A DNA stretch of 64,000 bases from Streptomyces asoensis (GCF_013085465.1 NZ_CP049838.1:8556001-8620000); one strand, 5' to 3'; positions 45,701-55,297 are shown, numbered from the stretch's first letter. Notes: generated by a model not told the origin, from the letters alone. Made by a program: numbers and translations.

Positions 45701-48700
45701 GTCCGAGGGCGTGGGCGTGGTGGTCCTGGAACGGCTGTCCGTCGCCCGGGAGAAGGGCCACCGTGTCCTCGCCGTCGTTCGCGGCAGCGCGGTGAACTCG
45801 GACGGTGCCTCGAACGGGCTGACGGCGCCGAACGGTCCTTCGCAGCAGCGGGTGATCCGGCAGGCGCTGGCCGTCTCGGGTCTGGAGCCGGCGGATGTGG
45901 ACGTGGTGGAGGCCCATGGGACGGGTACCACCCTCGGAGACCCGATCGAGGCCCAGGCGTTGCTGGCGACGTACGGGCAGGAGCGTGAACGGCCGTTGTG
46001 GCTGGGCTCCTTGAAGTCGAACATCGGGCACACCCAGGCCGCGGCCGGCGTCGCGGGCGTGATCAAGATGGTGCAGGCGCTGCGCCACGGCGTACTGCCG
46101 CCCACACTGCACGTCGAAGAGCCCACCCGGCAGGTGGACTGGTCGTCCGGTGCGGTGCGGCTCCTCACCGAGGCGCAGGAGTGGCCGCGCGGCGACCGGC
46201 CGCGCCGCGCCGCCGTCTCCGCCTTCGGGGCGAGCGGTACGAACGCGCACGTGGTCCTCGAGGAGGCCGACCCCGTCCCCGAGGAGGCCCGGCCCGCCGC
46301 ACCCGAGCCCCCGGAGGGCGCGGACACCCCGACCCCCGTGCTACCGCTGGTGCTGTCGGCCAGGACGCCCCGCTCGCTGGCCGCGCAGGCCGGCCGGATG
46401 GCCGCGTTCCTGGGGGACCCGGCTTGTCCGTCGCTCCCCGCTGTCGCCCGGACGCTGGTGACCGCGCGGGCGACGCTCCCCGAGCGGGCCGTCGTCGTGG
46501 CCGGGACGCGTACGGAGACCCTGGCCGGTCTGGGGGCCCTGGCCCGGGGCGAGAGCGCGTCCCACGTGGTCACCGGCAGCGCCGCGGTCGCACCGGGCAA
46601 GGTCGTCCTGGTCTTCCCGGGCCAGGGGGCCCAATGGGCCGGCATGGGGCGGGACCTGCTGGACGCCTCGCCGGTGTTCGCGCGGCGGATCGCCGAGTGC
46701 GCCCGTGCCCTCGCCCCCTGGATCGACTGGTCCCTGATCGACGTCCTGCGGGGCGACGCCGACGCCGAGACGCTGGAGCGCGTCGACGTCGTCCAGCCGG
46801 CGAGTTTCGCGATGATGGTCGGCCTGGCGGCAGTGTGGGCCGCGGCCGGCGTGCTGCCCGACGCCGTCGTGGGTCATTCGCAGGGCGAGATCGCGGCGGC
46901 CTGTGTGGCCGGGGCGCTGTCGTTGGAGACCGCCGCCCGGATCGTCGCGGTCCGCAGCCAGGCCATCGCGGTCACCCTGTCCGGGCGCGGCGGGATGGCC
47001 TCGGTGGCCCTGGACGCGGAAGAGGTGCGCCGCCGCCTGCTGCCCTGGGACGGGCGGGTGGAGATCGCCGCCGTCAACGGCCCCGCGTCGGCGGTGATCG
47101 CGGGGGACACGGAGGCGCTCGGCGAGGCCCTCGACGCACTGGCGGCGCAGGGGGTCCGGGTGCGACGGGTGCCGGTGGACTACGCCTCGCACACCCGGCA
47201 CGTCGAAGACCTGGAGGAGGTGCTGGCGCAGGCGCTCGCGGGCATCGAGGCGAGCGCACCGCAGGTGCCGTTCTACTCCACGGTGACCGGCGACTGGGTC
47301 ACCGACGACTCGGTCCTGGACGGCGCGTACTGGTACCGCAACCTGCGCCGACCGGTGGGGTTCGGGCCGGCCGTCGCGGAGCTGCTGCGGCTGCGGCACG
47401 GCGTCTTCGTCGAGGTCAGCGCCCACCCGGTGCTGGTCCAGCCGGTCACCGACCTGGCGGACGACGGCGCGGCCGGGCCCAACCGTCCGGTCGTCTGCGG
47501 CAGCCTCAGGCGCGACGACGGCGGCTTGGGGCGCCTGCTCGCCTCGGCCGCCCAGCTCTTCACCGGCGGTGTGCCGGTCGACTGGGCCGCGGTCCTGCCG
47601 ACCGGCGTCACCCCCGCACCCGACCTGCCGACGTACGCCTTCGAGCGCCGGCACTACTGGCTGGGCGAAGGCCTGGAGCCCGACCACGACGCCGGGGCGG
47701 CCGGGGGCGCGGACGACGACTTCTGGACGGCGGTCGAACACACGGACATCGGCTCGCTCGGCGAGCTGCTGGCCCTCTCCACCGACCAGCGCGAGGCGCT
47801 GAGCACGCTCGTGCCCGTCCTCACCGACTGGCGCAAGGGCAGGCGTGAGCGCTCGACCGCGGAGAAACTGCGCTACACCGTCACCTGGAAACCACTGGAG
47901 CGGGAGTCCGTGGGAGTCCCCGGCGGCCGGTGGCTCGTCGTCGTACCGGACGGCGCGCAGCCGGACGAGCTACTGGACGCGCTGACCGGGTTCGGGTTCG
48001 ACCACATGCTGCTGACGGCCGGGGAGGCGGACCGGTCCGCGCTCGCCGAGCGGCTCACCGGCGTTCTCGCCGGGTGCGAGGTGTCCGGTGTGCTGTCCCT
48101 GCTGGCCCTCGGCCGACGCCCGGGCACCGGCCCGCAGGACCCGACCGCGCTCACGGTGTCGACCCTCGCGCTCGTCCAGGCGCTCGGTGACGCGGGTGTC
48201 ACCGTGCCCCTGTGGTGTGCGACCCGGGGCGCGGTGAACATCGGCATCCGCGACACCCTCGACGCGCCCGCCCAGGCGGCGTTGTGGGGACTCGGCCGGG
48301 TCGTCGCGCTGGAACGCCCCGACCGGTGGGGCGGTCTGATCGACCTGCCGGCGAGCATGGGGCCGCGGACGGCGCAGCACCTGCTGGGTGTGCTCGGCGG
48401 AACCTCGGGCGAGGACCAGCTGGCGATCCGGCGCTCCGGCGTCTACGTCCGCCGGCTCGTCCGCAAACCCGTGACCGGGTCCGCCGACGCCGGCTGGCGG
48501 CCGCGCGGCACGGTCCTGGTCACCGGCGGCGCGGAAGGGCTCGGCCGACACGCCTCGCTGTGGCTGGCGCGGGCCGGGGCCGCCAGGCTGGTCGTCACCA
48601 CGACCATCGGTGCGCCCGAGTACTGCGTGGACCGTCTGCGTGCCGAACTCGGCGAGTCGGGAACGGCGTTGGAGTTCTGCGCCCAGCGGGACACGGAGCG

Positions 48701-49817
48701 GCTCGCCGAGCTGCTGTCCGCCGATCCGCAGCGGCCGCTCACCGCCGTGGTGCACGCCGCCGACATCACGCAGACCAGTCTTCTCGACGACACGGGAGCG
48801 GCGGACGTCGCGGCGGTCTTCGGGACCAAGGTGGAACCGGCGGTCTGGCTGGCCGAGCGGTTCGCCGGCACACCGCTCGACGCGTTCGTGGTGTTCTCCT
48901 CGATCGCCGGTGTCTGGGGCGGTGGCGGCCAGAGCCCGTCCGGCGCGGCCAACGCCGCTCTCGACGCCCTCGTCGAGTGGCGCCAGGGACAGGGCCTCGC
49001 GGCGACCTCCATCGCCTGGGGAGCGCTGGACGAGGTCGGGGTGGGCATGGACGAGGCGGCCCTGGCGCAGTTGCGGCGCCGCGGTGTACTGCCGATCGCC
49101 CCGGCGCCGGCGGTCACCGCGTTGGCGCAGGCGGTGGAGGCGGGTGAAAAGGCCGTCACCGTCGTCGACATGGACTGGGCCGCCTTCATCCCGGCGTTCA
49201 CCTCGGTACGGCCCAGCCCCCTGTTCGCGGATCTGCCGGAAGCGGCGGACGTGCTGCGGGCGGCGGAGGCCGACGACGGCGGCGAGACCACCAACTCTCT
49301 GGTGGACTCCTTGCGTGCGGTCACGGAGGCCGAACAGGACCGCATCCTGCTGCGGCTCGTGCGCGGTCAGGCGGCGGCGGTCCTCGGGCACAGCGGCGCC
49401 GACGCCATCGGCCCCGCCCAGGCATTCCAGGAGGTCGGTTTCGACTCGTTGGCCGCGGTCAACTTCCGCAACGGGCTGCACACCGCGACGGGGCTCAAGC
49501 TGCCGTCCACGCTGGTCTTCGACTATCCGACCCCGGAGGCGCTCGTCGGCTACCTGCGGGAGGAACTGCTGCGCGACCCCGGGGACGACCTCGGCGTCCG
49601 GGACGAGGACCTCAGGCGCGTGCTCGCCACCGTCGCGCTGGAGCGGTTCCGGGAGGCCGGGGTGCTGGAGACACTGCTCGCCCTCGCCGACGACGGCGGG
49701 GCGGCCGGCGCGGATGCCGGGGCCGTCGCGGCGTCCGGGGACGACGACGAGGAAGACCTCATCGACGCGATGGACGTCAGCAGCCTGGTGCAGCGGGTCC
49801 TGGGCACCTCGGGCTGA
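33738..49817 (+). CDS. Ansamycin PKS, loading module plus modules 1-3 (RifA-type)
   Basis: 5359 residues. The GTG at 33738 is preferred over 33729 because GAAAGGA ends 10 nt before it. Loading: CoA-ligase-like domain 1-515 ([28 protein letters not shown]), degenerate KR about 520-935, ACP with Ser near 984 (GLTS). Module 1: KS 1041-1466 (Cys1213), AT 1591-1941 with GHSQGE and YASH (methylmalonyl type), DH about 1951-2190 reading [14 protein letters not shown] with the catalytic His lost, active KR about 2345-2588 with LDD (B-type) and Tyr, ACP. Module 2: KS 2718-3145, AT 3273-3628 with GHSIGE and HAFH (malonyl), ACP. Module 3: KS 3753-4178, AT 4288-4641 with YASH, KR to about 5160 with the Tyr replaced ([10 protein letters not shown]), ACP 5208-5274. 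A C-terminal docking region ends in [18 protein letters not shown]. It should start on AHBA and pass a tetraketide to a PKS outside the window. Confidence 0.93.
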   Translation: MRADLIEVLPVILRRNAARFAGKVAFSDVQRAVTYDQLEERTGRLAGHLAGLGVRRGDRVAICLRNCVSMVESYLAVVRAGGVGVPVNPASTAAELDWLLADSGAAVVVTDAVHAPEFLRLSAPASGVTVLVTGTNPAPEGTRSFDELAVTEPATPAPDDLGLDHPAWMFYTSGTTGKPKGVLSTQRNCLWSVASSYVPIPGLSQEDRVLWPLPLFHSLSHIACVLSVTVVGASAHLMDGASAEDVLAALRAHRSTFLAGVPTTYHYLVEAIRRQPFSLPDLRIGLVGGAVADSGLCRAFRESFGTPLVDAYGSTETCGAITMNPPDGMRVDGSCGLPVPGVEVRLVDPGTGTDVPTGCEGEVWVSGPNVMLGYHGRPEETAAAMRDGWYRTGDLARRDEHGYFTVCGRMSDLVIRGGENLHPEEVETVLRAARGVADAGVTGRPHDTLGEVPVAYVVPASDDLDVPALVELCRARLAAFKVPEEIYEVAAIPRTASGKITRRGLAEQPAVLRYAASGHHDDLFEVDWVRTSAPVSGAGPASWAIVGPGAAALAAAWPGGAAHHTDLAGADGTADVTVLLSAEESGQDSVAAARTGARRFAERLADWLARPEHGGGRLLVLTRGAVAARPEDSAPDPAQAALRAAARALQTRYPNRLVVADLAADGEPVPAELTSALGADEPWPALRSGVPYAPRLVRVPVSDRLRRPWPGAKGTVVVTGAGSARGAAVVRHLAAVHQVQHLLLVGEEGTSDPDVAGAEVRWSSGDERSLRAAIAGVAAPVTAVIHADGDLAPAAFLAAATSGQPHRQTFLVIADPADPVVAPGGTGAPGGTGAPDGTGETDDPDVLVSAVLAEAVARRHGGSFLAWPRDEAADPRRVRGGLSAVDTLLAGDRSSLLSLHLRRPAGGAAVPPLLRAVFPEVFAPSRPDDAVTAALHDELARLDERSRRARLEQLVMELTAVVLPGSAPQAPTADRAFRDLGLTSVAVVELRNRLTERTGLWLPTTVTFDHPTPRALAEHLRAEVFGGPRPVAEAVPAVEADDPVVIIGMACRLPGGVSSPDELWRLVCEGRDALSRFPTDRGWNIESLFDADPGRFGTSYVDRGGFLPDAGEFDAGFFGISPREALAMDPQQRLLLETSWEALEHSGIDASTLKGADVGVFSGVMEQEYAPSGSVPEAAEAFATAGRAASVASGRVSYVLGFTGPAVTVDTACSSSLVALHLAAQALRTGECAMALAGGVTVMATPRTFVEFSRQRALASDGRCKSFASAADGTGWAEGAGVLVLERLSDARRHGHRVLAVVRGSAVNQDGASNGLTAPNGLAQQRVINRALAAAGLSAADVDAVEGHGTGTVLGDPIEAGALLATYGQGRDPGLPLWLASLKSNIGHTQAAAGAAGVIKMVQALRHAVLPATRHVDGPTTKVDWSAGAVSLLTENRPWPDTGRPRRAGVSSFGLSGTNAHVILEEAPAVPEEAPAAGAEASAAHEEAPSAREETSAAPAVLPLVLSARSEGALRGQARRLASLLESTGDSWADVATALVSRRAAMEERAVVLARSRAEALAALAALAAGESSPAVVRGTAAAPDTHRRVVMVFPGQGSQWTGMGRELLAHSPVFAERVGVCARLLARWADWSLLDVLRGDADPELLQRVDVVQPASFAVMVGLAAVWESVGVRPDVVVGHSQGEMAAACVAGALSLEDALRVVALRSRAIAARLSGRGGMAWVALDADAATERIRPWGGRLAVAAVNGTASVVVSGAADALDEALAELADEGVRVRRVAVDYASHSEQVEDIRDALEEALGGLDAKAPVVPFHSTVTGEPVVDAGVLDGEYWWRNLRQQVRFGPVVGRLLDQGHDVFLEVSAHPVLVQAVTEILDEAAVPALVTGSLRRDDGGPLRLAASMAELFVRGVAVDWTGLLPAPGADWVELPTYAFDRRHYWLRAAPAGDLASLGLTDAGHPLLGAVVRTPHPGGAVATARWSAAPHPWLSATGDPVVVPDAALVELVVRLGDETGTPVADELTVDRPVALPRHGGRVVQVVVGEAGADGRRSVEVHSRAEAAAPDGPWTRHAHGVLAPASEAADLPGLGAPAEAALPESALGDVPRYGIHPALLDAAVRTALPENTRAVRWTGVRLLASGASALRVRSGSTTPAGDGHRVAGLELVTAEGRPVMTVDGLEAEPVTEDEGGPADHLFAVEWGEWSPEEPAVVGVRHVVTAADVTAATGVDLLVYEAEPGEPRVAVASALAVLQAFVAAPGADTTRFAVVVPDGTDLGAAAVGGLVRSAQSEHPGRIVLVEADEAGRAQAPAVATGAEPWLRIRGGRTEVPRLARPATTGAARPLDPAGTVLITGGTGTLGALTARHLVTRHGVRHLVLAGRRGPAAEGAGELAAELTALGANVTVTAVDVADRTQLAALIDAVPAEHPLTAVVHSAGVLDDGVLTALTPSRLDAVFRPKLDAALHLDELTRDLDLAAFVLFSSAVGVLGNPGQGNYAAANAALDALAARRNDLGLPAVSVAWGYWSRSSGLTRHLGHADLRRNESVGMSGLSDAEGMAQFDAALRTGPQCVAAKLAPAALAAADVPVPALLRGLVPQRRPVARAVVTDVRPTATGRLTGLPPAEQTAALLASVRRHAAAVLGHTGPGSVGADRTFKDAGFDSLTALELRNRLASETGLTLSPAMIFDYPTPVALAEHLRAELLGEPTSPPAPARQETSPAADPIAVVSMACRFPAGVRSPEDLWRVVSEGIDAVGSFPEDRGWDTDGLFHPDPDHPGTTYVRHGAFLDDAAGFDAAFFGISPNEALAMDPQQRLLLETAWETFERAGIDPTGLAGQDIGVFAGINSHDWSVRLHRAAEVEGFRLTGSSGGVLSGRIAYHLGLVGPALTVDTACSSSLVALHLATQAMRLGECSMALVGGVMVMGSVETFVEFSRQRGLAPDGRCKAFADAADGTGWSEGAGLLLLEPLSQARRRGHPVLAVVRGSAVNSDGASNGLTAPNGPSQQRVIRQALAVSGLEPADVDVVEAHGTGTTLGDPIEAQALLATYGQERERPLWLGSVKSNIGHTQAAAGVAGVIKMVQALRHGVLPPTLHVDRPSTHVDWAAGSVRLLTETRDWPETGRPRRAGVSSFGIGGTNAHIILEQAPEPDAPAPDPGSVSAESGAEPGRASSRSAPLPAHRPAESALEAPDPARVPVPLSARTPAALRGQAALLADFLAGRPDVTLPDTALALATGRAQLDRRAVLLARDRDQLLVGLRALADGSAADVMGSPADGKLAFLFTGQGSQWAGMGRVLAETFPVFAEAFTDACAAVERHLGDLGARPLAEVAFGEPGSAESELLDRTMYTQACVFALETALFRLFASWGVHPDLVAGHSIGEITAAHVSGVLGLAEAGELVAARGRLMQGLPPGGAMAAVQATEAETAPLLERAPGTVAVAAVNSPGSLVLSGEEDAVLPVVRELAARGRKTRRLPVGHAFHSPLMAPIREEFRTVVERLTYRPGELPVVSTVTGALVTDGRLATPDHWVEQVEAPVRFGAAVTALCAQGAVTFAELGPGGALVAMALESPDVPAEGCFPTLRENGTTTDVLTALAGLHTRGVPVDWPAVLGRPATGTLAAELPTYAFQHRRYWLDELAPGESGAVRALPEAEPAGDAVIVTGRSDADRRRTFLELIRESTAVVLGYRGDEVFDEDQPFKSLGFDSLTGVRLSRRLHDLSGVQVPATAVFDHPTPAALAAYLLGEKPSSAVAVPSYANEPIAIVGMSTRLPGDVNSPEELWRLVADGRDAVSGFPIDRGWDLEGLYHPDPAHPGTSYTRAGGFLHDAAQFDAGLFGISPREALAMDPQQRLLLETSWEALEHAGIDPLSARGRDVGVFTGIVHHDYVTRLRSVPEEAQGYVMTGTSSSVASGRVSYVFGFEGPAVTIDTACSSSLVAIHLAAQALRQGECSLALAGGATVMASPDAFLEFSRQRGLSADGRCKAFSSTADGTGWSEGVGVVVLERLSVAREKGHRVLAVVRGSAVNSDGASNGLTAPNGPSQQRVIRQALAVSGLEPADVDVVEAHGTGTTLGDPIEAQALLATYGQERERPLWLGSLKSNIGHTQAAAGVAGVIKMVQALRHGVLPPTLHVEEPTRQVDWSSGAVRLLTEAQEWPRGDRPRRAAVSAFGASGTNAHVVLEEADPVPEEARPAAPEPPEGADTPTPVLPLVLSARTPRSLAAQAGRMAAFLGDPACPSLPAVARTLVTARATLPERAVVVAGTRTETLAGLGALARGESASHVVTGSAAVAPGKVVLVFPGQGAQWAGMGRDLLDASPVFARRIAECARALAPWIDWSLIDVLRGDADAETLERVDVVQPASFAMMVGLAAVWAAAGVLPDAVVGHSQGEIAAACVAGALSLETAARIVAVRSQAIAVTLSGRGGMASVALDAEEVRRRLLPWDGRVEIAAVNGPASAVIAGDTEALGEALDALAAQGVRVRRVPVDYASHTRHVEDLEEVLAQALAGIEASAPQVPFYSTVTGDWVTDDSVLDGAYWYRNLRRPVGFGPAVAELLRLRHGVFVEVSAHPVLVQPVTDLADDGAAGPNRPVVCGSLRRDDGGLGRLLASAAQLFTGGVPVDWAAVLPTGVTPAPDLPTYAFERRHYWLGEGLEPDHDAGAAGGADDDFWTAVEHTDIGSLGELLALSTDQREALSTLVPVLTDWRKGRRERSTAEKLRYTVTWKPLERESVGVPGGRWLVVVPDGAQPDELLDALTGFGFDHMLLTAGEADRSALAERLTGVLAGCEVSGVLSLLALGRRPGTGPQDPTALTVSTLALVQALGDAGVTVPLWCATRGAVNIGIRDTLDAPAQAALWGLGRVVALERPDRWGGLIDLPASMGPRTAQHLLGVLGGTSGEDQLAIRRSGVYVRRLVRKPVTGSADAGWRPRGTVLVTGGAEGLGRHASLWLARAGAARLVVTTTIGAPEYCVDRLRAELGESGTALEFCAQRDTERLAELLSADPQRPLTAVVHAADITQTSLLDDTGAADVAAVFGTKVEPAVWLAERFAGTPLDAFVVFSSIAGVWGGGGQSPSGAANAALDALVEWRQGQGLAATSIAWGALDEVGVGMDEAALAQLRRRGVLPIAPAPAVTALAQAVEAGEKAVTVVDMDWAAFIPAFTSVRPSPLFADLPEAADVLRAAEADDGGETTNSLVDSLRAVTEAEQDRILLRLVRGQAAAVLGHSGADAIGPAQAFQEVGFDSLAAVNFRNGLHTATGLKLPSTLVFDYPTPEALVGYLREELLRDPGDDLGVRDEDLRRVLATVALERFREAGVLETLLALADDGGAAGADAGAVAASGDDDEEDLIDAMDVSSLVQRVLGTSG
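36201..36254 (+). repeat. Short in-frame tandem repeat in the degenerate KR
   Basis: Two identical 18-bp units GCGCCCGGCGGCACCGGC are followed by a diverged third. They encode a PGGTGA linker inside the inactive loading-module KR, consistent with relaxed selection there. Confidence 0.7.
42663..43012 (+). repeat. 350-bp duplicated KS tract, copy in module 2
   Basis: This part of KS2, from before the [20 protein letters not shown] segment to beyond [10 protein letters not shown], repeats at 45768-46117 in KS3 with a single mismatch that I could find (GTG versus TTG, Val/Leu, before KSNIGH). Synonymous positions match too, although flanking KS sequence differs, which indicates recent gene conversion. 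Confidence 0.85.
45768..46117 (+). repeat. 350-bp duplicated KS tract, copy in module 3
   Basis: Partner of 42663-43012, offset by exactly 3105 bp, same orientation, one mismatch seen. Recombination between the copies would delete exactly one module equivalent (KS2 end to KS3 end) in frame. Confidence 0.85.
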
Positions 49818-49870
49818 GACGGCGTCGGTGCCGCCGCGGACGAGCCGCGATGAATCGGAGGGGGAACACC

Positions 49871-50920
49871 ATGGTCGAGCGAGTTCCGGTGCGTCTCGGC
49901 GCCCGGTCGTACGACGTGCTCATCGGCCCCGGCGTGCGTACCCGGCTGGCGTCCGTGCTGCACGGACTGGGCGTGGCCCGGACCGTCGTGGTCTCGGCCC
50001 GGCCGCGCGAGTGGGTGCCCGAGACGGGCGTCGAGACGCTGGTGCTCGCGGCCCGGGACGGGGAGCCGGACAAGACCCTGGCCACCGTGGAGATGCTCTG
50101 CCGGGAGTTCACCGCGTTCGGGCTGACCCGGCGGGACGCGGTCGTCTCCTGCGGCGGGGGCACCACCACGGACGTGGTGGGGCTCGCCGCGGCGCTCTAC
50201 CACCGGGGTGTGCCGGTGGTGCACCTGCCGACGTCCCTGCTCGCCCAGGTCGATGCGAGCGTCGGCGGGAAGACCGCGGTGAACCTGCCCGGGGGAAAGA
50301 ACCTCGTGGGTGCCTACTGGCAGCCCAGCGCCGTGCTGTGCGACACCGACTACCTCACCACGCTGCCCCGGCGGGAGCTGCGCAACGGGCTCGGCGAGAT
50401 CGCCCGGTGCCACTTCATCGGCGCCGACGACCTGCGCGGCCTGCCGCTCGCCGAGCAGATCGCCGCGAGCGTGACCCTGAAGGCGAGGATCGTCGAGCAG
50501 GACGAGCGCGACAGCGGCCTCCGGCACATCCTCAACTACGGCCACACCCTGGGGCACGCGCTGGAGGTGACCAACGGTTTCGCCCTGCGGCACGGTGAAG
50601 CCGTGGCCGTCGGCACGGTGTTCGTGGGCATGCTCGCCGGAGAACTGGGCCGGATCACCCCGGACCGGGTGGCCGAGCACCAGGCCGTGGTGGAGCACTA
50701 CGGCCTGCCCACCGCCCTGCCGGCCGGGCTCGCCACCGAGGAACTGATCCGGGTGATGCGCCGGGACAAGAAGGCGGTGAACGGGCTGTCCTTCGTCCTG
50801 GACGGCCCGGCGGGAGCGGAGCGGGTCGCCGACGTCGCCGAGGACGTCGTGGCGCGGGTTCTGGAGCGTATGCCGCGGCGGCCGCTCGCGGAGCTGCTGC
50901 GCGAGACCGCGCGGGCCTGA
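49871..50920 (+). CDS. rifG: 3-amino/dehydroquinate synthase-like AHBA pathway enzyme (aminoDHQ synthase, RifG-type)
   Basis: 349 residues from the ATG at 49871, with GGAGGGGG 6 nt upstream. The dehydroquinate synthase fold is plain: SCGGGTTTDVVGLAAALY, LPTSLLAQVDASVGGKTAVN and the metal ligands Glu in GLGEIAR, His in LNYGHTLGHALE and His in RHGEAVAVG. In AHBA clusters this protein cyclises aminoDAHP to aminodehydroquinate. It is 53 nt after the PKS stop, so it is probably co-transcribed with the PKS, and a strong terminator follows. A primary shikimate-pathway AroB is the alternative; position and the adjoining AHBA genes favour RifG. Confidence 0.88.
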   Translation: MVERVPVRLGARSYDVLIGPGVRTRLASVLHGLGVARTVVVSARPREWVPETGVETLVLAARDGEPDKTLATVEMLCREFTAFGLTRRDAVVSCGGGTTTDVVGLAAALYHRGVPVVHLPTSLLAQVDASVGGKTAVNLPGGKNLVGAYWQPSAVLCDTDYLTTLPRRELRNGLGEIARCHFIGADDLRGLPLAEQIAASVTLKARIVEQDERDSGLRHILNYGHTLGHALEVTNGFALRHGEAVAVGTVFVGMLAGELGRITPDRVAEHQAVVEHYGLPTALPAGLATEELIRVMRRDKKAVNGLSFVLDGPAGAERVADVAEDVVARVLERMPRRPLAELLRETARA

Positions 50921-50925
50921 CACAC

Positions 50926-50961
50926 CGAAGGGGGCTCCCGGCACATCGGGAGCCCCCTTCG
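50926..50961 (+). terminator. Strong terminator after the PKS-rifG operon
   Basis: A perfect 15-bp stem CGAAGGGGGCTCCCG/CGGGAGCCCCCTTCG closes a 6-nt loop six nt after the rifG stop. It lies between convergent genes and can act in both directions. Confidence 0.85.
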
Positions 50962-50992
50962 GGCGGATACGGCGGTCAGCCGTGCGGACCGC

Positions 50993-51613
50993 TCACTGCC
51001 GGGGCTGGATGAACGACATCAACGGGGTGACCGCGTGCCGCCCGGCCTCCTCCTTGATGGCCTGCTGGAGGGAGGTGAGCTGGATGTCCACGAGTCGGCG
51101 GGTCCTCGGATCCGTGAGAACGGTCGTGACCTCGCCGTCCTCGTCCTGGACGTCCTCCATCTTCGCCGGGGCCTCGCTGAGGTGCACCCACGGGCCGCTG
51201 ACCACGAACGCGTGGCAGTCGTGCAGCACACGGCCCAGATCGCTGAGGGCGTTGCGGCCGAGGCCGACGCCGGGCGTGGCCACCATGGTGACGACGCATT
51301 TCGCCAGCAGAGCGGACCTGACCATTGGACGAGAGGCCCAGTCGATGGCGTTCTTGAGCACCCCCGGAATGGATCCGTTGTACTCCGGACTTGCGATGAT
51401 CAGGCCGTCCGCCTCGGCGATCGCCGTGCGCAGTCGGTGTACCGGCTTCGGGGGGTCCGCGACGTCGAGGTCCTGGTCGTAGAGGGGCACCTCACCCAGG
51501 CCGTCGAAGAGTTCGATCTCCATTCCCTCGGGTGCCAGCGGGGGCAGTGCACGCAGTAGCCGCGTGTTGAACGAGTCCTGACGCAGTGACCCGGAAATGG
51601 CGAGAATACGCAA
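50993..51613 (-). CDS. NADPH-dependent FMN reductase family protein
   Basis: 206 residues with a TTG start at 51613, supported by GGGAG 8 nt upstream. The flavodoxin-like fold shows ILAISGSLRQDSFNTRLL (phosphate-binding loop) and IIASPEYNGSIPGVLKNAIDW, the NADPH-dependent FMN/quinone reductase signature. It could supply reduced flavin to the monooxygenase at 55450 or reduce a naphthoquinone intermediate to its hydroquinone. It is divergent from the acetamidase gene and has an exact regulatory box at 51739-51756 upstream. Confidence 0.9.
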   Translation of the reverse strand: MRILAISGSLRQDSFNTRLLRALPPLAPEGMEIELFDGLGEVPLYDQDLDVADPPKPVHRLRTAIAEADGLIIASPEYNGSIPGVLKNAIDWASRPMVRSALLAKCVVTMVATPGVGLGRNALSDLGRVLHDCHAFVVSGPWVHLSEAPAKMEDVQDEDGEVTTVLTDPRTRRLVDIQLTSLQQAIKEEAGRHAVTPLMSFIQPRQ

Positions 51614-51820
51614 CGAAAAAGCTCCCTGTTGTGTTTTTCGAATCGCGTCACCGTAACAGCCCGCCTGCCCGGTAGTGGATCCTTTTTGGCCTTAATGGTG
51701 AGCCCTTTACATGGTCCGTCCGGCGCCCCTCGCGCGGCCATCCGTCAGGTTGGTAGTTCTTGGCTCCATGGGCCACGAGGCCTTGCTGGGGCGGCAGTTC
51801 GCTGTCTACCTTCAGTCGGC
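51614..51820. promoter_or_regulatory. Divergent promoter region with LuxR-type box, FMN reductase/acetamidase
   Basis: On the minus strand CTACC-N8-GGATG lies at 51756-51739 (exact). Unlike the other six boxes no TANNNT is 20-21 nt downstream on that side. Other elements seen are TACGGT on the minus strand at 51655-51650, 37 nt from the reductase start, a lone GGTAG at 51671-51675, and TACCTT at 51807-51812 placed for a leaderless acetamidase mRNA. Confidence 0.6.
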
Positions 51821-52822
51821 ATGACGACGTATACGGTGGAATCCACGCACAAAACGGTGCGTTCTGGAGTCCTCGACCCAAAGGCGCCGCCCGCCGCCAC
51901 GATCGAATCCGGTGACGAGGTCGACTACCCGAATACTTGGACGAATTGGCAGAACGAGATGAAATTCGGCATGTCGTTCGCCGAGCGCGCACGCCTGCGG
52001 GAGCAGTATCCGGGTTGCCCCTTCCAGCTGATCGGGCCGGTGGAAATGGCCGGTTCTCAGCCCGGAGACGTGATCGAATGCCGGCCGGTGCGGCTGCGGC
52101 TCGCGGACTGGGGGTGCAACGTCTTCCCGACCGGTGCGGGGGCGCTCCCGCACGACTTCGACGAGCCGTACACGCACTACTTCCGCTTCGACGAGACGCG
52201 GACCCGCGCCGACTACGTGCACGGGATCTCCTTCGCCCTGGCGCCGTTCCTCGGCATCGTCGCGGTCGAGCCCGCCGGTGACGACCCGGTCAGCGCGCTT
52301 CCGGCCGGCGCCTACGGCGGGAACCTGTCGCTGCGCGAACTCACGGTCGGCTCCTCGCTGTTCCTGCCGGTGGTCAAGCCCGGCGGCCGGATCTGGGTGG
52401 GCGACGTGCACGCCCTCCAGGGGGACGGCCTCGTGGACCAGACGGCGATCAAATCCACTGCGGAGGAGCTGCGGATGCGCTACGACCTGCACCGGGGCGT
52501 CGGACTGACCCGACCGTTGGCCGAGACCGACACCCACTGGATCGGCTTCGGCTTCGCCGACAACCTCGACGACGCCCTGATCGACTGCGTCCGCGGCATG
52601 ATCAGCTGGGTCGGCGTCGCGACCGGCGTCGGTGCCGCCGAGGCGTACGCGCTGTGCAGCATCTCGGCGAGCTTCCGCGTCACCCAGTACGCCGACCAGC
52701 GCGGCGCCCCGCACGTCGGCCTCGACGGACCGCCGAAGGGCGTGCACGGCCTGCTGCCGAAGGACATCTTCCCGGCGGAGCTGCGGGCGCGTGTCGACCG
52801 GTGGCTGCGCCCGGACAGCTGA
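51821..52822 (+). CDS. Acetamidase/formamidase family protein (FmdA/AmdA)
   Basis: 333 residues. The family pattern is clear: ESTHKTVRSGVLDPKAPPA and TIESGDEVDY at the N-terminus, PVEMAGSQPGDVIECRP, then GGNLSLRELTVGSSLFLPV and WVGDVHALQGDG. FmdA/AmdA enzymes hydrolyse small amides to acid and ammonia. No ribosome site is obvious before the ATG and a -10-like TACCTT ends 8 nt upstream, so a leaderless transcript is possible. An amidase of this family is not a usual ansamycin gene; it could act on an amide side product or a tailored amide. A hairpin terminator follows. Confidence 0.85.
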   Translation: MTTYTVESTHKTVRSGVLDPKAPPAATIESGDEVDYPNTWTNWQNEMKFGMSFAERARLREQYPGCPFQLIGPVEMAGSQPGDVIECRPVRLRLADWGCNVFPTGAGALPHDFDEPYTHYFRFDETRTRADYVHGISFALAPFLGIVAVEPAGDDPVSALPAGAYGGNLSLRELTVGSSLFLPVVKPGGRIWVGDVHALQGDGLVDQTAIKSTAEELRMRYDLHRGVGLTRPLAETDTHWIGFGFADNLDDALIDCVRGMISWVGVATGVGAAEAYALCSISASFRVTQYADQRGAPHVGLDGPPKGVHGLLPKDIFPAELRARVDRWLRPDS

Positions 52823-52833
52823 CGGGCCCGTAG

Positions 52834-52867
52834 GGCTGCCGGTGGGCGGGGCCGCCGACCGGCAGCC
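52834..52867 (+). terminator. Hairpin terminator after acetamidase
   Basis: GGCTGCCGGT pairs perfectly with ACCGGCAGCC around a 14-nt loop between two convergent genes. Confidence 0.7.
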
Positions 52868-52890
52868 GCCCGGGCGATGAGGGTCGCCTC

Positions 52891-53913
52891 TCAGCCGAGG
52901 TCGATCAGAACCTTGCCGGTCACCCCGCCCTCGACCGCGTCATGGGCGTCGCCGGTGCGGTCGAGCGGGTAGCGGTGGAGCGGCAGCCCCGCGTCCTCGC
53001 CCACGGTCAGGGCTCCGTCCGCGACCGCCGCGGCGACGTCCGCCACGGCGGCGTCCTTCTCCTCGGGCGACAGCGTCAGCGCCAGCACGAACTGGTAGCG
53101 CAGGTTCCGGCCCATCAGCAGCCGGGTGGGCAGTCGGACTTCGCCGTCGCCCTCCGTCCCGTAGGCGGCGACCGTGCCGCCCGGGGCGAGTACCTCGACA
53201 TCGAGATCGAGGTTCGCGGACGGCGCCACCTCGGTGATCAGGCTCACCCCCGCGGGCGCGATCGCGCGGATGTCCGCCGCGGCGCTGTCCGACCGGTGGT
53301 GCACCACATGCCCGGCGCCCGCGGCGCGCGCCAGCTTCTCCTTCTCCGGGGTGCCGACCGTCGCGATCACCGTCGCGCCGCTCCACGTCGCGAGCTGGAT
53401 CGCCGCGTGGCCGACGACGCCCGCGCCGCCCGCCACCAGTACGGTGTGCCCGGCCAGCGCGTCCGGCCCGAGCCGGGCCGGCGCCTGCTGCGCCGAGGTC
53501 AGACACCGGTGCGCCGCCAGCGCGGGCAGCCCGATGCTCGCTCCCAGTTCCAGCGAGGCGCCCGGCGGCAGTTGCACCGCCTGACGGGACGGCAGCACCA
53601 CGAACTCGGCGGCGGTGCCCTGCGGACGCCGCCAGGCCGACTCCCACATCCACACCCGCTGCCCCACGCGCTCCGCGGCGACGTCGGGGCCGACGGCCTC
53701 GATCACGCCGCTGCCGTCGTGATGGGGGATCACCTCGGGGTACATCAGGCGTCCGTCGACATGACCGAACCGACGGCACTTCCAGTCGGTGGCATTCACC
53801 CCCGAGATCGCCACCCGGACCCGGACCTCGCCGGGACCCGGCTCCGGCACCGGCCGGTCGACCAGTCGGAGGACATCCCGGTTACCGACCGACGAATAGA
53901 GGATCGCCTTCAC
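52891..53913 (-). CDS. MDR-family NADPH:quinone oxidoreductase/alcohol dehydrogenase
   Basis: 340 residues from the second of two in-frame GTGs (53913), because AAGGAG ends 5 nt before it. N-terminal GroES-like domain with VPEPGPGEVRVRV and NATDWKCRRFG; nucleotide-binding motif VLVAGGAGVVGHAAIQLA near residue 150. No structural zinc Cys cluster is seen, which fits the quinone reductase (QOR) branch. A role in reducing a quinone or enone of the ansamycin is plausible. It is divergent from the P450 at 54101. Confidence 0.88.
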   Translation of the reverse strand: MKAILYSSVGNRDVLRLVDRPVPEPGPGEVRVRVAISGVNATDWKCRRFGHVDGRLMYPEVIPHHDGSGVIEAVGPDVAAERVGQRVWMWESAWRRPQGTAAEFVVLPSRQAVQLPPGASLELGASIGLPALAAHRCLTSAQQAPARLGPDALAGHTVLVAGGAGVVGHAAIQLATWSGATVIATVGTPEKEKLARAAGAGHVVHHRSDSAAADIRAIAPAGVSLITEVAPSANLDLDVEVLAPGGTVAAYGTEGDGEVRLPTRLLMGRNLRYQFVLALTLSPEEKDAAVADVAAAVADGALTVGEDAGLPLHRYPLDRTGDAHDAVEGGVTGKVLIDLG

Positions 53914-54013
53914 TGGCACTCCTTCGACAGCGAGCCGCTGTGGAACCGGAAGCCGTCCCACGGCCGCGAGGCTAACCGCCGCAGCTCCGGCGGCACAGCG
54001 CTTCCCGTGATGC

Positions 54014-54057
54014 CTGTCAAGGTGAGGGATGGCGGGACGCCCGGGGATCACTAACGT
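54014..54057 (+). promoter_or_regulatory. Variant LuxR-type box plus -10 for P450 at 54101
   Basis: CTGTC-N8-GGATG occupies 54014-54031 and TAACGT follows at 54052-54057 after 20 nt. The start of transcription would be near 54064, 37 nt before the P450 ATG. The left half-site differs from CTACC at two positions, as it does in the box at 57168. Confidence 0.65.
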
Positions 54058-54100
54058 CGTTCCGGTCCGCCGGTTCTGCCCGGCTCGAGGAGGATGTCGT

Positions 54101-55297
54101 ATGGCAGCGCCCATCACCCACCAGCAACTCGTGGACCGGACCGACCACTTCGCCCCGCCGACGGTCCTGACCGCGGCGGCGCCGTTGTCCCGCATGCTCT
54201 ACCCGGACGGGCACGTCGGCTGGCTGGCCACCGGGCTGGAGGTGGCCAAGGAGGTGCTGAGCAGCCCCGCGTTCAGCCACAACTTCCATTCGGCGCACTT
54301 CCCGATGCTGAAGAAGGGGGAGCCGTTCTCCTCCATGCCGATCATCCCGGGCATGTTCATCCACATGGACCCGCCCGAGCACACGCGCTACCGCGGCATG
54401 CTCACCGCCGAGTTCGGCACGCGCCGGATGGCCGAACTCGCCCCGCGCATCGAGGAGATCGCGGCCGGACAACTCGACGCCCTGCGCGCCCAGGGCTCGC
54501 CCGCCGACCTGCTGCCCGCCTACATCCGGCCGCTGGTGCTGCGGGTGCTCTCCGAGGTCGTCGGCGTTCCCTACGAGGACACCCCCACGCTGGCCGCGCT
54601 GGCAGACACCGCCAATGACGACGACGTCCCGCTGGAGGACGAGTTCGCCGCCGAGAAGCGGGCGTTCTTCCTCACCCGTGACCTGGTCGAGCGGGCCAGG
54701 ACCTCGCCCGGGGACGACGTCCTGGGACGGCTGACGGCGGTCGACGGACTCTCCGACCGTGAGATCACCAACATGCTGCTGGTGGTGTTCGTTGCCGGTT
54801 TCGCCACCTGTGAGGGAGCCGTGGCGGCCGCGGCACTTGCTCTGCTCCACCACGGCGAGCAGCTCGCGGCCTTCCGCGCTGCGGCGGAATCGGGCAAGGG
54901 CACCGGCCCGGCGGTCGAAGAACTGCTGCGCCACACCACCGTGAACCAGTATCAGATCTTCCGCACGGCGCTGGAGGACACGCGCCTGCACGGCGAACTG
55001 GTCCGCAAGGGAGACACGGTGACCGTCTCGCTGCCGGCGGCGAACCGCGACCCGGCTCAGTTCGGCTGCCCCGCGCACCTGGACCTGGGCAGGGAGGACG
55101 CCTCCGGACACATCGCGTTCGGCTACGGCGCCCACGCGTGCGTCGGCCAGCGCCTCGGGCGCGCCGTGCTGGGCACCGCGCTGGAGACGCTCGTACGGGG
55201 GCTGCCGGGGCTGGCCCTGGACGCGCCGCTGGAGGACATCCCGCTGCGGGCCCGTACACCCGTGCTGAGCGTGCAGAGGCTGCCCGTGCGCTGGTAG
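54101..55297 (+). CDS. Cytochrome P450
   Basis: 398 residues; the ATG at 54101 follows GAGGAGGA. The haem-binding segment is FGYGAHACVG, with the proximal Cys, and the ExxR helix is EELLR. The I-helix reads FVAGFATCEG: the acidic residue of the usual A-G-x-D/E-T is Ala, although the Thr stays. Oxygen activation may thus use another proton path, or the enzyme may do a less usual reaction. It is a soluble bacterial class I type P450 needing ferredoxin partners, and no ferredoxin gene is adjacent. Its boxed promoter ties it to the ansamycin cluster. Confidence 0.92.
   Translation: MAAPITHQQLVDRTDHFAPPTVLTAAAPLSRMLYPDGHVGWLATGLEVAKEVLSSPAFSHNFHSAHFPMLKKGEPFSSMPIIPGMFIHMDPPEHTRYRGMLTAEFGTRRMAELAPRIEEIAAGQLDALRAQGSPADLLPAYIRPLVLRVLSEVVGVPYEDTPTLAALADTANDDDVPLEDEFAAEKRAFFLTRDLVERARTSPGDDVLGRLTAVDGLSDREITNMLLVVFVAGFATCEGAVAAAALALLHHGEQLAAFRAAAESGKGTGPAVEELLRHTTVNQYQIFRTALEDTRLHGELVRKGDTVTVSLPAANRDPAQFGCPAHLDLGREDASGHIAFGYGAHACVGQRLGRAVLGTALETLVRGLPGLALDAPLEDIPLRARTPVLSVQRLPVRW

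Noticed and set aside
51806..51823. CTACC-N8-GCATG overlapping the acetamidase start
   Set aside because: It spans the start codon, has one mismatch and no -10 behind it; probably chance.
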